DNA of 64,000 nt from Methylohalobius sp964654415 (GTDB taxonomy: Bacteria > Pseudomonadota > Gammaproteobacteria > Methylococcales > Methylothermaceae). The notes below the pieces were generated by a model. The model was not told the DNA's origin. It saw nothing but the letters and a program-made list of their open reading frames with translations, and did not search any database. This document shows positions 8,758 to 17,397 of this stretch, one piece after another (within the stretch, counting starts at the first letter, position 1; each line of letters opens with the position of its first letter). Both the position numbers and the translations under genes were made by a program. The stretch covers positions 1-64,000 of the forward strand of contig CAZZIP010000007.1 in assembly GCA_964654415.1 (NCBI GenBank), given 5' to 3'.

Positions 8758-9667
8758 GCTCACCAGTATGAAGGTTTTTGCTAAGGTGGCCCAGAGCGGC
8801 AGCTACGCCGCTGCGGCCAAGGAGTTGGGAATTTCCCGGGCGATGGCGACCAAGCACGTGATGTACTTGGAAAATACCTTAGGGGTGCGCCTGCTCAATC
8901 GCACCACCCGCCGCATCAGCTTGACCGAGACGGGGGCGATTTATCTGGAACGCTGCCGGCAGATCGTCGAAGACATCGAGGAGGCCGAATTAGCGGTCAC
9001 CCGCCTTCATTCCGAACCTCAAGGGTTGCTCAGGGTCTCGGCGCCGCCGTTTTTCGGAACTTTCCATCTAGCCCCCACCATTGCGGCCTATCTCAAGCAG
9101 TATCCTAAGGTCCGGGTGGACTTGGTCATCCGCGGTGGAGCGGTAGATATGTTGGCCGAGGGGCTGGATCTTGCCATCCGTTTGGGGGAGCTTCCTGACT
9201 CCAGCTTGATCGCGCGCAAGCTGGCAAGCTCTCCTAGGGTGGTGTGCGGCGCGGCAAGTTATTTTGAAAAGTACGGGATGCCTAAGGTACCGCAGGATTT
9301 GCGCGAGCACAATTGCTTGATCAACATGGGGTTTGAGCCGCACGATTTGTGGAGATTCACCGGTCCGGATGGGGAACAAATCACGGTCAAGGTGTCCGGT
9401 ACGCTCAGGGCCAACACCGCAGATCCTCTGCGTCTGGCGGCCGTCCACGGGGCAGGACTTGCGGTGCTGCCGACTTATATCGCCGGCCAGGATCTAAGTA
9501 AAGGGCGCCTTATCGCGGTGCTGCAAGAATACGAGTTGCCTTCTATGGATATCTATGCCGTCTATCCTCACCGCCGCCACTTGTCGGCCAAGGTGCGGAC
9601 GTTTTTGGATTTCCTCACCGAACGCTTGTACCCTATTCCCTATTGGGAGAAATGGCGCGGGACTTGA
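8750..9667 (+). CDS. LysR-family transcriptional regulator
   Basis: 305 residues. The N-terminal winged helix-turn-helix (residues 1-60, 'SYAAAAKELGISRAMATKHVMYLE') is followed by the linker helix 'RCRQIVEDIEEAELAV' and a type 2 periplasmic-binding-like effector domain (about 90-295). Overall pattern matches the CrgA/AaeR-type branch ('GLLRVSAPPFFGTFHLAP', 'DLAIRLGELPDSSLIARKL'). The ligand and target genes are unknown: no divergent gene is next to it, so autoregulated divergent control, usual for LysR, is not obvious. Overlaps the glycosylase by 8 bases and is followed 4 bases later by a PilZ gene. Confidence 0.88.
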   Translation: MDKLTSMKVFAKVAQSGSYAAAAKELGISRAMATKHVMYLENTLGVRLLNRTTRRISLTETGAIYLERCRQIVEDIEEAELAVTRLHSEPQGLLRVSAPPFFGTFHLAPTIAAYLKQYPKVRVDLVIRGGAVDMLAEGLDLAIRLGELPDSSLIARKLASSPRVVCGAASYFEKYGMPKVPQDLREHNCLINMGFEPHDLWRFTGPDGEQITVKVSGTLRANTADPLRLAAVHGAGLAVLPTYIAGQDLSKGRLIAVLQEYELPSMDIYAVYPHRRHLSAKVRTFLDFLTERLYPIPYWEKWRGT

Positions 9668-9671
9668 AATC

Positions 9672-10025
9672 GTGGAGCGAAGAAGCTTTAACCGCATCGC
9701 GGTGGACCTTCCCGGGATAGCTATCTTGGATAGCGGGAGTCGGGTGCCGGTGAGGATTTTGGACTTCTCTGACGGCGGGGCTCAGATCGAGTGCGACGCG
9801 TTCAGCAGCGCTATCTTAGCCCCAGCGATGAGCTGTTTGGACGAAAGCGGAAGGGTGCGTGAACTGAATTTGGACTGTTGCCTAGAGACGCCGGTGCGCC
9901 TGCGTTGCCGGCTGGTTTTCGTCCGCCGCCTCTCCTTTGATGTTTACCGCATTGGCCTAGGTTACGCCGATCCGCTGCAACCGGAACTGGTCACGCTCAA
10001 GCGATACCTCCGCCGCGGTTTCTAG
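9672..10025 (+). CDS. PilZ-domain c-di-GMP-binding protein
   Basis: 117 residues from GTG 9672, four bases after the LysR stop; the upstream frame reads into LysR and is not credible. The c-di-GMP motifs are present: 'ERRSFNRI' (RxxxR, residues 2-9) and 'DFSDGGAQ' (D-x-S-x-x-G, about 31-38). The rest is a single six-stranded PilZ barrel, with no attached output domain, so it probably acts through a partner protein. The stop shares a CTAG tetramer with the stop of glnD on the other strand. Confidence 0.78.
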   Translation: MERRSFNRIAVDLPGIAILDSGSRVPVRILDFSDGGAQIECDAFSSAILAPAMSCLDESGRVRELNLDCCLETPVRLRCRLVFVRRLSFDVYRIGLGYADPLQPELVTLKRYLRRGF

Positions 10026-12601
10026 GCAATCGCTTCAACGAGCGCCTGCGTCAGGGCTTTGCGGCCTTCCTCATTGGATAGAGGCTGTCCTTGGTGGTCG
10101 GTTAGGAAAAAGATGTCCTCGGCGCGATTTCCAAGGGTGGCGATGCGCGCCTCGTGCAGGCGCAACCTGAAGCGTGCGAAGACGTCGCCTACGCGGGCTA
10201 ACAGGCCGGGCCGGTCAGCGGTGATGAGTTCGAGCATCGTGCGGCCGTGCTTTAAGTCCGGATGGAAGTTGACCTGGGTCGGAATGGAAAAGTGTTTAAG
10301 CCGCCGGCTCGGGCGCCGCTCGATCGCGAAACAAGGCGGTTTGGGGTCTTTCAGACAGCGCTGAATGCGGGTTACGATCTGCTGTTCGCGGGCCAATTCG
10401 CGGATTGGCTGACCGTCGCGCTCCAATACCTGGAAGCTGTTGACCACATACCCGTCCTGAGTCGTTTCCAAACGTGCCGCCAGAACCGTCAGCCCAAGCT
10501 GATCCAGAAGCGCAGCGACCAATGCGAAGATCCCGTCGCGGTCGCGCATGTAGATAAATACTTCAGCGCTGCCGCGCGGGTTCTCGGGACGCAAAAGCAC
10601 TAGCGGCAATGCCTCCTCTGGAGTTTCAGCGATCGCTAGGGTCTGCCAAGCGCATTCTTCCGGTTGGCAACGCAGGAAATAGTCCTCGTTGAAATGGGCA
10701 AATACCTTCTCTATGCTGACTTCATCTAGACCTAAGCGCGCCAGCAGAAGCTTTGCGTCGCGTTTGGCCTCGGCAGCGCGCGCGGCGGCATCCGGGGTTT
10801 CCAGGCCGTAGCGGAGTTGGTCGCGGGTGGCCAGGTACAGTTCACGTAGCAAAGAATCGCGCCAGGCGTTCCAGAGCGTGGGATTGGTGCCGCGGATGTC
10901 GGCGACGGTCAAAAGATACAGATAGTTGAGTCGTTCCTCGTTGCCGACTTGATAGGCGAATTCGCGTACCACTTCCGGGTCACTGATGTCTTTGCGCTGG
11001 GCGGTAAGAGACATAAGCAGGTGGTGGCGCACGAGCCAACAGACCAGCCGGGTATCGTGCTCCGGCAGACCGTGGCGGCGGCAGAAGTCGCGCGCCAGTT
11101 GTTCACCGATGACGGAATGGTCCCCGCCTTGTCCTTTGCCTATATCGTGATAGAGGCCGGCCAGGTACAACAGTTCCGGTTTTGGGATCAATGGGAAAAT
11201 GTCGCTGGCTAAGGGAAGTTCGTGGCGGAATTGAGGCATAGCCAGACGGCGCAGGTTGCGAACCACGAACAGCACGTGCTCGTCTACCGTATAAGCGTGG
11301 AACAGATCGTACTGCATCCTGCCAACAATGCGTTCGAATTCTGGCAGGTAAGCCGCCAATAGGCCGTAGCGATTCATGCGGCGCAGTTGGTGGGTAATCC
11401 CGCTGGGTTGGCGCAGGATTTCTAAAAACATCCGGCAGGCGCGGGGATCACTGCGAAAGTTCTGGTCGATCCGGTGGAGGTTTTGCCGAATGGCGCGGAT
11501 AGTGTGGGCGCGGATACCTTTTAGTTCTGGATGGCGTCCAAGGTGGAGAAAAATCTTGAGCAACCCCAAAGGGTGGTCGGCAAACGCGTTCGGATAACGG
11601 ATTTCCAGGTGCTGGTTGACTACCTGGAAATAGGCGTCGAGGACCTCAGGTTCGGTACTAAAATCCGGGCATAGGGTTTCTTCCAGAAGTTGCAGCAGCA
11701 TTTCCGAAAGCCGCTGTACGCTTTGTGCGGTGCGAAAATAGTTCTGCATGAAGGCTTCCACCGGCGCATTGCCTTCGCCTTCATAGCCGAGCCATTCGGC
11801 CAAAGTACGCTGATACTCAAACAAAATTCGGTCTTCGCAGCGCCCGGCAAGAAGATGCAAGGCAAAGCGGATCCGCCACAGAGTATTGCGCGCCTGCTGC
11901 AGTTCAGCGTATTCGTCCTCGGTCAAATAACCCTGATCCACCAACTCGTGCAGCGTGGAGGCCGAAAAATGACGTTTGACCACCCACGCAATGGTCTGGA
12001 TGTCTCGTAGCCCTCCAGGTCCTTCTTTGAGGTTGGGCTCCAGGTTATAAGCGGTATCGTGGTACTTGGCATGGCGGGCAGCCTGCTCTTTGAGCTTGGC
12101 TTGAAAGAAGGCGGGCGATGGCCAGATCCGATCCGGACCGAGGCAAGTCTGCATGGTTTGGAACAATACCCGATTTCCCGCGATCCAGCGCGCATCCATT
12201 AAGTTGGTGACTACCGTTTGGTCCTTGGTCGCTTCTTCCTCACATTGAGCGATGGTGCGTACGCTATGACCAGGCTTTAGGCCGATGTCCCAAAGCGCGG
12301 TGAACAGAGCACTAAGGCTCGCCTCCAGGTCGGGGGAAATTTTTTCATCCGGCACCAACACGAGCAAATCGATATCTGAATGGGGATGCAGTTCGCGTCG
12401 GCCATAGCCGCCGACGGCCACCAGGCTGGCAAACTCTGCAGCTTCTCCCAGCGAGTGCCAATAACTTTGGAGGAGGGCATCTATGAAAGCGGCCCGGGCT
12501 TGCAAGAGTTCGGCTACCGCTGCGCCAGCATGAAAGCGCCGTTTAAGTTCGGCATAAAACGCCTGGACGGATTCTTTGTAAAGGTGGCTGGTAGCGTGCA
12601 A
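10022..12601 (-). CDS. glnD: Bifunctional PII uridylyltransferase/uridylyl-removing enzyme
   Basis: About 859 residues. Uridylylates and deuridylylates PII (GlnB/GlnK) in response to glutamine. Domains in order: nucleotidyltransferase with 'GGYGRRELHPHSDIDLLVL' (about residues 60-78), a helical GlnE-like domain, an HD hydrolase with 'LAGLYHDIGKG' (about 458), and two C-terminal ACT domains that sense glutamine. I propose TTG 12601, five bases after the map stop. The only upstream ATG (12742) would overlap map by 136 bases and adds a low-complexity basic stretch. The start is uncertain, but the gene is not. 859 is slightly shorter than E. coli GlnD (890). Confidence 0.93.
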   Translation of the reverse strand: MHATSHLYKESVQAFYAELKRRFHAGAAVAELLQARAAFIDALLQSYWHSLGEAAEFASLVAVGGYGRRELHPHSDIDLLVLVPDEKISPDLEASLSALFTALWDIGLKPGHSVRTIAQCEEEATKDQTVVTNLMDARWIAGNRVLFQTMQTCLGPDRIWPSPAFFQAKLKEQAARHAKYHDTAYNLEPNLKEGPGGLRDIQTIAWVVKRHFSASTLHELVDQGYLTEDEYAELQQARNTLWRIRFALHLLAGRCEDRILFEYQRTLAEWLGYEGEGNAPVEAFMQNYFRTAQSVQRLSEMLLQLLEETLCPDFSTEPEVLDAYFQVVNQHLEIRYPNAFADHPLGLLKIFLHLGRHPELKGIRAHTIRAIRQNLHRIDQNFRSDPRACRMFLEILRQPSGITHQLRRMNRYGLLAAYLPEFERIVGRMQYDLFHAYTVDEHVLFVVRNLRRLAMPQFRHELPLASDIFPLIPKPELLYLAGLYHDIGKGQGGDHSVIGEQLARDFCRRHGLPEHDTRLVCWLVRHHLLMSLTAQRKDISDPEVVREFAYQVGNEERLNYLYLLTVADIRGTNPTLWNAWRDSLLRELYLATRDQLRYGLETPDAAARAAEAKRDAKLLLARLGLDEVSIEKVFAHFNEDYFLRCQPEECAWQTLAIAETPEEALPLVLLRPENPRGSAEVFIYMRDRDGIFALVAALLDQLGLTVLAARLETTQDGYVVNSFQVLERDGQPIRELAREQQIVTRIQRCLKDPKPPCFAIERRPSRRLKHFSIPTQVNFHPDLKHGRTMLELITADRPGLLARVGDVFARFRLRLHEARIATLGNRAEDIFFLTDHQGQPLSNEEGRKALTQALVEAIA

Positions 12602-12606
12602 AAGCT

Positions 12607-13428
12607 TCAGTCCGAATTGTTGATAAAGCGGGGAAAATCTTCTTCCTTTCGAAGGGTCAGGACCTCGACCCCGTCTTCGGTCACCGCTAGCGTATGCTCC
12701 CACTGAGCCGACAGACTGTGGTCCTTGGTGACCACGGTCCAACCATCGGGCAGCAGTTTGACGTGGCGCTTGCCGGCGTTGACCATAGGTTCAATGGTGA
12801 AAGTCATGCCCGGCTCCAGGATGATCCCGGTGTTGGGTTGGCCATAATGGAGCACTTGCGGTTCTTCGTGGAAACCCCGTCCGATGCCGTGGCCGCAGAA
12901 TTCGCGCACTACTGAGTACCCTTGCCCTTCGACGTATTGCTGGATCGCATGGCCGATTCTACCCAGATCGACGCCCGGCTTGACCTCACGGATTCCCACA
13001 TACAAGGCTTCTTGGGCCACGCTCACCAGGCGTTTGGCTTTGATTGAGGGTTCGCCGATAAAAAACATCTTGCTGGTATCGCCGTGGAAGCCGTCCTTGA
13101 TCACGGTAATGTCAATGTTGACGATGTCGCCGTTCTTGAGCCGCCTGTTGGTAGGGATCCCATGGCAAACCTGATGATTGATCGACGTACAGATCGACTT
13201 GGGGAAGCCCTTGTAGTTCAAAGGAGCCGGAATCGCTTTCTGGACGTTGACGATGTAATCGTGACAGATGCGGTCTAATTCTTCGGTAGTCACCCCAGGC
13301 TGGACATAAGGGGCGAGCATCTCCAAAACTTCCGCTGCCAGACGCCCCGCAATGCGCATTTTTTCCAGCTCCTCAGGGGTTTTCAACGGGATTCCCTGAC
13401 GCGTTAGGCGTTTATATTCTTGCCTCAT
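12607..13428 (-). CDS. map: Methionine aminopeptidase, type I
   Basis: 273 residues. Removes the N-terminal methionine from nascent proteins. The pita-bread fold shows the five metal ligands: Asp in 'NIDITV', Asp in 'HGDTS', His in 'CGHGIGRGFHEEP', Glu in 'TIEPM' and Glu in 'QWEHT'. The N-terminus is about 10 residues longer than E. coli Map before 'KTPEELEKMRIAG', still with a plausible ATG at 13428. It is divergent from rpsB, the usual position of map in gammaproteobacteria, and upstream of glnD, again the usual order. Confidence 0.96.
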   Translation of the reverse strand: MRQEYKRLTRQGIPLKTPEELEKMRIAGRLAAEVLEMLAPYVQPGVTTEELDRICHDYIVNVQKAIPAPLNYKGFPKSICTSINHQVCHGIPTNRRLKNGDIVNIDITVIKDGFHGDTSKMFFIGEPSIKAKRLVSVAQEALYVGIREVKPGVDLGRIGHAIQQYVEGQGYSVVREFCGHGIGRGFHEEPQVLHYGQPNTGIILEPGMTFTIEPMVNAGKRHVKLLPDGWTVVTKDHSLSAQWEHTLAVTEDGVEVLTLRKEEDFPRFINNSD

Positions 13429-13456
13429 GTTATCGACCCCCCGAGCGTTTGGACCA

Positions 13457-13486
13457 TTGTCTGGTGATAGCGGATTATGGTATAAG
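13457..13486 (+). promoter_or_regulatory. Putative promoter of the rpsB operon
   Basis: TTGTCT (13457-13462), an 18-base spacer and TATAAG (13481-13486). Transcription would start some 20 bases before the leader hairpin at 13514. Confidence 0.5.
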
Positions 13487-13513
13487 GAACAGCTATTTTA
13501 GCAATAATTCACA

Positions 13514-13578
13514 CACCTATCGACACACCCTAGGGGGTGCTTGTTCCTTAAAGGAGCAAGTCTAGGGTGGGATAGGTG
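13514..13578 (+). promoter_or_regulatory. rpsB leader hairpin, candidate S2 autoregulatory element
   Basis: A 65-base stem-loop in three helices: CACCTATC pairs with GATAGGTG (13514-13521 with 13571-13578), CACCCTAG with CTAGGGTG (13526-13533 with 13562-13569), and CTTGTTCC with GGAGCAAG around a TTAAA loop (13540-13560). The arms are separated by small bulges. It ends 32 bases before the rpsB start codon. Ribosomal protein S2 in proteobacteria is known to control its own mRNA through a structured rpsB leader. That this one does so is inference from place and structure. Confidence 0.62.
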
Positions 13579-13610
13579 GAGGCTTAACCCTTATTTAAGG
13601 AGTGATCCAA

Positions 13611-14378
13611 ATGGCAGATGTCTCCATGCGCGAGCTATTGGAAGCGGGCGTGCACTTTGGTCATCAGACCCGCTACTGGAACCCGAAAATGGCTCCTTTC
13701 ATTTATGGAGTCCGCAGTGGGATTCATATCATCAATCTAGAAAAAACCCTGCCGTATCTGCGGGAGGCGTTGCATTTCTTAGAACAGGCCGCAGCCAATC
13801 GGGGTGTGGTTCTGTTCGTTGGAACCAAGAAAACCGCGCAGAAGGCGGTCCAGGAAGAGGCTGTCCGCTGCGGCATGCCATACGTTAACTACCGCTGGCT
13901 AGGCGGTACCCTGACTAACTTCAAAACCATCCGGCAATCGGTCAGGCGCCTTAAGGAGTTGGAGGCGATGCGCGACGATGGTACCCTGCAACGCTTCAGC
14001 AAACGCGAAGCGCTGGAGCTGATGCGGGAGCTGGAAAAACTCGAGCGCAGCCTCGGCGGGATCAAAGACATGGAGGAGTTGCCAGACGTCCTCTTCGTCC
14101 TGGACGTGGGTCAGGAATACATCGCCGTCAGAGAGGCACAGAAGCTAGGCATCCCTATCGTCGGCATCGTGGACACCAATAACAGTCCGGACGGGATCGA
14201 TTACATGATTCCCGGCAACGATGATTCCATCCGCGCTATCCAGCTCTATTGCCGGGCTGCGGCCACGGCGATTCTAGAAGGCAAGGCCAGCCGGGTAGAG
14301 TTGATGGCGGCCGGGGACGAATTCGTGGAAGCGCCAGAGGAGCCCAGCGGGGTCTCGGCGGGTTCCGAGTCCGCTTAA
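13611..14378 (+). CDS. rpsB: 30S ribosomal protein S2
   Basis: 255 residues. A small-subunit protein that contacts S1 and the 16S rRNA neck region. It begins 'MADVSMRELLEAGVHFGHQTRYWNPKM', typical of the family, and the C-terminal 'GIVDTNNSPDGIDYMIPGNDDS' signature is intact. The ATG at 13611 has a strong AAGGAG site. The C-terminus ends with an acidic tail ('EAPEEPSG'). First gene of the rpsB-tsf-pyrH-frr-uppS-cdsA-dxr-rseP string. Confidence 0.98.
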   Translation: MADVSMRELLEAGVHFGHQTRYWNPKMAPFIYGVRSGIHIINLEKTLPYLREALHFLEQAAANRGVVLFVGTKKTAQKAVQEEAVRCGMPYVNYRWLGGTLTNFKTIRQSVRRLKELEAMRDDGTLQRFSKREALELMRELEKLERSLGGIKDMEELPDVLFVLDVGQEYIAVREAQKLGIPIVGIVDTNNSPDGIDYMIPGNDDSIRAIQLYCRAAATAILEGKASRVELMAAGDEFVEAPEEPSGVSAGSESA

Positions 14379-14399
14379 AGATAAACGAGGTAGCAAGCG

Positions 14400-15287
14400 A
14401 TGACGAACATAACTGCGGCATTGGTCAAAGAACTGCGCGAGCGCACTGGTTCCGGGATGATGGAGTGCAAGAAAGCGCTCTCAGAAGCCGGAGGTAACAT
14501 CGAAGCCGCCATAGAAATCTTGCGCAAATCCGGATTAGCCAAGGCTGACAAAAAACGAGACCGCACCGCTGCCGAAGGTCGGATCGCCATTAAGGTGAGC
14601 GACGATGGCAGGCGCGCGGTAATGGTCGAGGTCAACAGCGAAACCGATTTCGTGGCCAAGAACGAGGACTTCTTAAGGTTCGTGGATCGGGTGGTCGAAA
14701 GAGCGCTAGAAAGCGGAGCGACGACGGTGGCAGACCTTCTCGCCACACCGATCGAGGCTGGCGGTCCCACCATCGAGGAGGTGCGGCGCGAGCTGGTGGC
14801 CAAGCTAGGGGAGAACATCAACCTCCGCCGTCTGGTGCGATTCGAGACCGAAACTGGAAACTTGTCCTCTTATCTCCACGGCAGTCGCATTGGGGTGCTG
14901 CTGGAAATGCAGGGAGGCAGCACGGAGTTAGCCCGGGACATCGCCATGCACATCGCTGCTAGCAAGCCATTATGGGTGCGTGAGCAGGAAGCCCCGCCTG
15001 AACTTCTCGCCAAGGAGCGCGAGATCTTTATCGCTCAGGCTGAGGCCAGCGGCAAACCTCAGAGTGTCATTGAGAAAATGGTCGAGGGAAGGTTGCGCAA
15101 ATACTTACAAGAGGTCACCCTGCTGGGGCAGCCTTTCGTTAAAGATCCCGATCAGAGCGTCGCAGAGCTTTTGCAGAAAGCGGGAGCTGAGGTGATCCGT
15201 TTTGCCCGTTTCGAGTTGGGTGAAGGGATTGAAAAAACCCGGACCGACTTTGCCGAAGAGGTCATGTCCCAGGTGCGTGGCGACTGA
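14400..15287 (+). CDS. tsf: Elongation factor Ts
   Basis: 295 residues. Nucleotide exchange factor that releases GDP from EF-Tu. The N-terminal UBA-like domain has the 'LRERTGSGMMECKKAL' signature (residues 11-26), followed by the core with 'EVNSETDFVAKNEDF' (about 79-93), which contacts EF-Tu, and the coiled-coil/dimerisation part. It follows rpsB by 21 bases with a GAGG site, and this pair is conserved across bacteria. Confidence 0.98.
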   Translation: MTNITAALVKELRERTGSGMMECKKALSEAGGNIEAAIEILRKSGLAKADKKRDRTAAEGRIAIKVSDDGRRAVMVEVNSETDFVAKNEDFLRFVDRVVERALESGATTVADLLATPIEAGGPTIEEVRRELVAKLGENINLRRLVRFETETGNLSSYLHGSRIGVLLEMQGGSTELARDIAMHIAASKPLWVREQEAPPELLAKEREIFIAQAEASGKPQSVIEKMVEGRLRKYLQEVTLLGQPFVKDPDQSVAELLQKAGAEVIRFARFELGEGIEKTRTDFAEEVMSQVRGD

Positions 15288-15288
15288 A

Positions 15289-16017
15289 ATGACCACTCCG
15301 CGTTACCGTAGAATCCTGCTCAAACTTAGCGGCGAAGCTTTGATGGGTGGGCGCGAGTGCGGCCTGGACGCCGAGCGCGTCAGGCGGATCGCTGCCGAGA
15401 TCGTCGATTTGCGCCGGCTCGGCGTCGAGGTAGGGGTGGTAATCGGCGGTGGTAATATCATCCGCGGGGCGGAGAAAGCCGCAGAAGGCTTGGATCGGGT
15501 CACCAGCGATCATATGGGAATGCTAGCGACCGTCATCAACGCCTTAGCCATGCAGGATGCGATCGAACATCTAGGACAGCCGGTCAGAGTTATGTCGGCG
15601 CTCAAGATCAACCAGGTCTGCGAGGATTACATCCGCCGTCGCGCCATCCGCCATCTGGAAAAGGGTCGGGTGGTAATCTTTGCGGCCGGTTTGGGCAACC
15701 CGTTTTTTACCACCGACTCGGCAGCCAGCCTGCGGGCGATCGAAATCAACGCCGACCTCTTGATCAAGGCGACCAAAGTGGATGGGGTTTATACTGCCGA
15801 TCCGTTCAAGGACCCTACGGCTTCGCATCTTCCCTATTTGACCTACGACGAGGCGCTCAAACTCAAGCTCGCGGTGATGGATACTACCGCCCTGGTGTTA
15901 TGCCGCGATCATGAACTGCCTTTGCGGGTCATGAATGTATTCGAACCAGGCGCGATCGCACGTCTGGTTCAGGGTGAGGAGATCGGTTCACTGATTGAGA
16001 CGGGCAGGAAACGATGA
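15289..16017 (+). CDS. pyrH: Uridylate kinase
   Basis: 242 residues. Phosphorylates UMP to UDP, and in bacteria acts as a GTP-activated, UTP-inhibited hexamer of the amino acid kinase fold. The start ATG 15289 lies one base after the tsf stop and gives 'YRRILLKLSGEALMG'; a longer in-frame extension inside tsf is not credible. Motifs: 'GGGNIIRG' for the phosphate (about 56-63), 'TSDHMGMLATVINALAMQDA', and 'TTDSAASLRAIEINAD' for UMP. The stop overlaps the frr start (ATGA). Confidence 0.97.
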   Translation: MTTPRYRRILLKLSGEALMGGRECGLDAERVRRIAAEIVDLRRLGVEVGVVIGGGNIIRGAEKAAEGLDRVTSDHMGMLATVINALAMQDAIEHLGQPVRVMSALKINQVCEDYIRRRAIRHLEKGRVVIFAAGLGNPFFTTDSAASLRAIEINADLLIKATKVDGVYTADPFKDPTASHLPYLTYDEALKLKLAVMDTTALVLCRDHELPLRVMNVFEPGAIARLVQGEEIGSLIETGRKR

Positions 16018-16571
16018 TCGATAGCATATACAAAGCAACCCAAGCCAAAATGGAAAAAACCCTCCAGGCGGTAAAGCAGGAGTTGGCCAAAATCCGTACC
16101 GGGCGGGCCCACCCGAGTCTCTTAGATCACATCAAAGTGAACTATTATGGCAGTGAGGTCCCGATGAGTCAGGTAGCTAACATCACGGTGGAAGACGCCC
16201 GCACTTTGGCCATCACCCCGTGGGAGAGAAAGATGGTTCCGGTGATCGAGAAAGCAATCATGGAATCGGACCTGGGGATCAACCCCCAGACTGCCGGCAC
16301 CGTGATTCGAGTGCCTTTGCCGCCTTTGACTGAGGAACGGCGTCGGGAGTTGATCAAAGTCGTGCGGCATGAGGCCGAGCAAGGTCGGGTGGCGATTCGC
16401 AACCTGCGCCGCGAGGCCAACGCCGAACTCAAAGAAGCCTTAAAGGAAAAACTGATTGCTGAGGATGCCGAGCGCAAGGCCGAGGAGCGCATCCAGCAGC
16501 TGACCGACCAATATATCAAAAAGATCGATCAGCTATTGGCAGACAAGGAGGCGGACCTGTTGTCTCTGTAA
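16014..16571 (+). CDS. frr: Ribosome recycling factor
   Basis: 185 residues, the canonical length. Works with EF-G to split post-termination ribosomes. The two-domain L-shape is recognisable: the helical bundle with 'LAKIRTGRAHPSLLDHIKVNYYG' (about 24-46) and the beta domain around 'LAITPWERKMVPVIEKAI'. It ends with the highly charged C-terminal helix. It overlaps pyrH by 4 bases and is followed 17 bases later by uppS. Confidence 0.98.
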   Translation: MIDSIYKATQAKMEKTLQAVKQELAKIRTGRAHPSLLDHIKVNYYGSEVPMSQVANITVEDARTLAITPWERKMVPVIEKAIMESDLGINPQTAGTVIRVPLPPLTEERRRELIKVVRHEAEQGRVAIRNLRREANAELKEALKEKLIAEDAERKAEERIQQLTDQYIKKIDQLLADKEADLLSL

Positions 16572-16588
16572 AGCCCCGGCGTTATCTC

Positions 16589-17365
16589 ATGAGCGATCCA
16601 CACTCCCAAGCCGTTTCCGTCGCCACGCCGATTCCTCGTCACGTCGCCATCATCATGGACGGCAACGGCCGTTGGGCTAAGCGCCGTAAACTTCCCCGTA
16701 CGGCTGGCCATCAGGCGGGCGTGACTGCAGTCCGCAAGACCGTGGAGCACTGCGCCAAATCCGGCATCGAGGTGTTGACTTTGTTTGCTTTTAGCAGCGA
16801 GAACTGGCGCCGCCCGCCCGAGGAGGTATCGGTGCTGATGCGGCTATTCCAGCTGACCTTGGAGCGCGAAACCCAGAAACTGCACGAAAATGGCATCCGC
16901 TTGCGCATTATCGGTGAGCGCAGCGCTTTCCCTACCGAATTGCAGCGCCGCATCGTGGAGGCTGAACGCTTGACTGCGGCCAACCAGCGGATGACCTTGC
17001 TAATCGCCGCCAATTATGGCGGCCGTTGGGACATCGTCCAGGCAGCGAGAGCCTTGGCGCGCAAAGTCGAAAGTGGCGAGCTAAAAAGCTCGGCGATTGA
17101 CGAATCTTTGTTGGCGGCCCATTTGTCTTTCGCTGACCTGCCGGAACCGGATTTATTCATTCGCACCGGTGGCGAACTTCGCATCAGCAATTTTCTGCTC
17201 TGGCAGTTGGCCTACACGGAGTTTTATTTCTCCGAGGTGCTTTGGCCTGATTTCGACGAGGTAGAACTCAACCGCGCTTTGGCCGAGTATGCGCGTCGCG
17301 AGCGGCGTTTCGGTCATACCAGCGAGCAATTGGAGCATAAAGTGCAAGCGCTCTCTTCCGTCTGA
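16589..17365 (+). CDS. uppS: Undecaprenyl diphosphate synthase (cis-prenyltransferase)
   Basis: 258 residues. Extends farnesyl diphosphate with cis-isoprene units to C55, the lipid carrier for peptidoglycan and polysaccharide synthesis. Signature 'IIMDGNGRWA' holds the catalytic Asp (about residue 24), followed by 'GHQAGVTAVRKTVEHC', 'LTLFAFSSENWRRP' and, near the end, 'DLFIRTGGELRISNFLLWQLAYTEF' with the second metal-binding region. The N-terminus is about 15 residues longer than the E. coli enzyme. Confidence 0.97.
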   Translation: MSDPHSQAVSVATPIPRHVAIIMDGNGRWAKRRKLPRTAGHQAGVTAVRKTVEHCAKSGIEVLTLFAFSSENWRRPPEEVSVLMRLFQLTLERETQKLHENGIRLRIIGERSAFPTELQRRIVEAERLTAANQRMTLLIAANYGGRWDIVQAARALARKVESGELKSSAIDESLLAAHLSFADLPEPDLFIRTGGELRISNFLLWQLAYTEFYFSEVLWPDFDEVELNRALAEYARRERRFGHTSEQLEHKVQALSSV

Positions 17366-17397
17366 TTAGCGTTACAATCACAAGAACATTATTCACT

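Noticed and set aside
12602..12742. Longer GlnD start at ATG 12742
   Set aside because: Would overlap map by 136 bases and add a basic low-complexity stretch without counterpart in the family.
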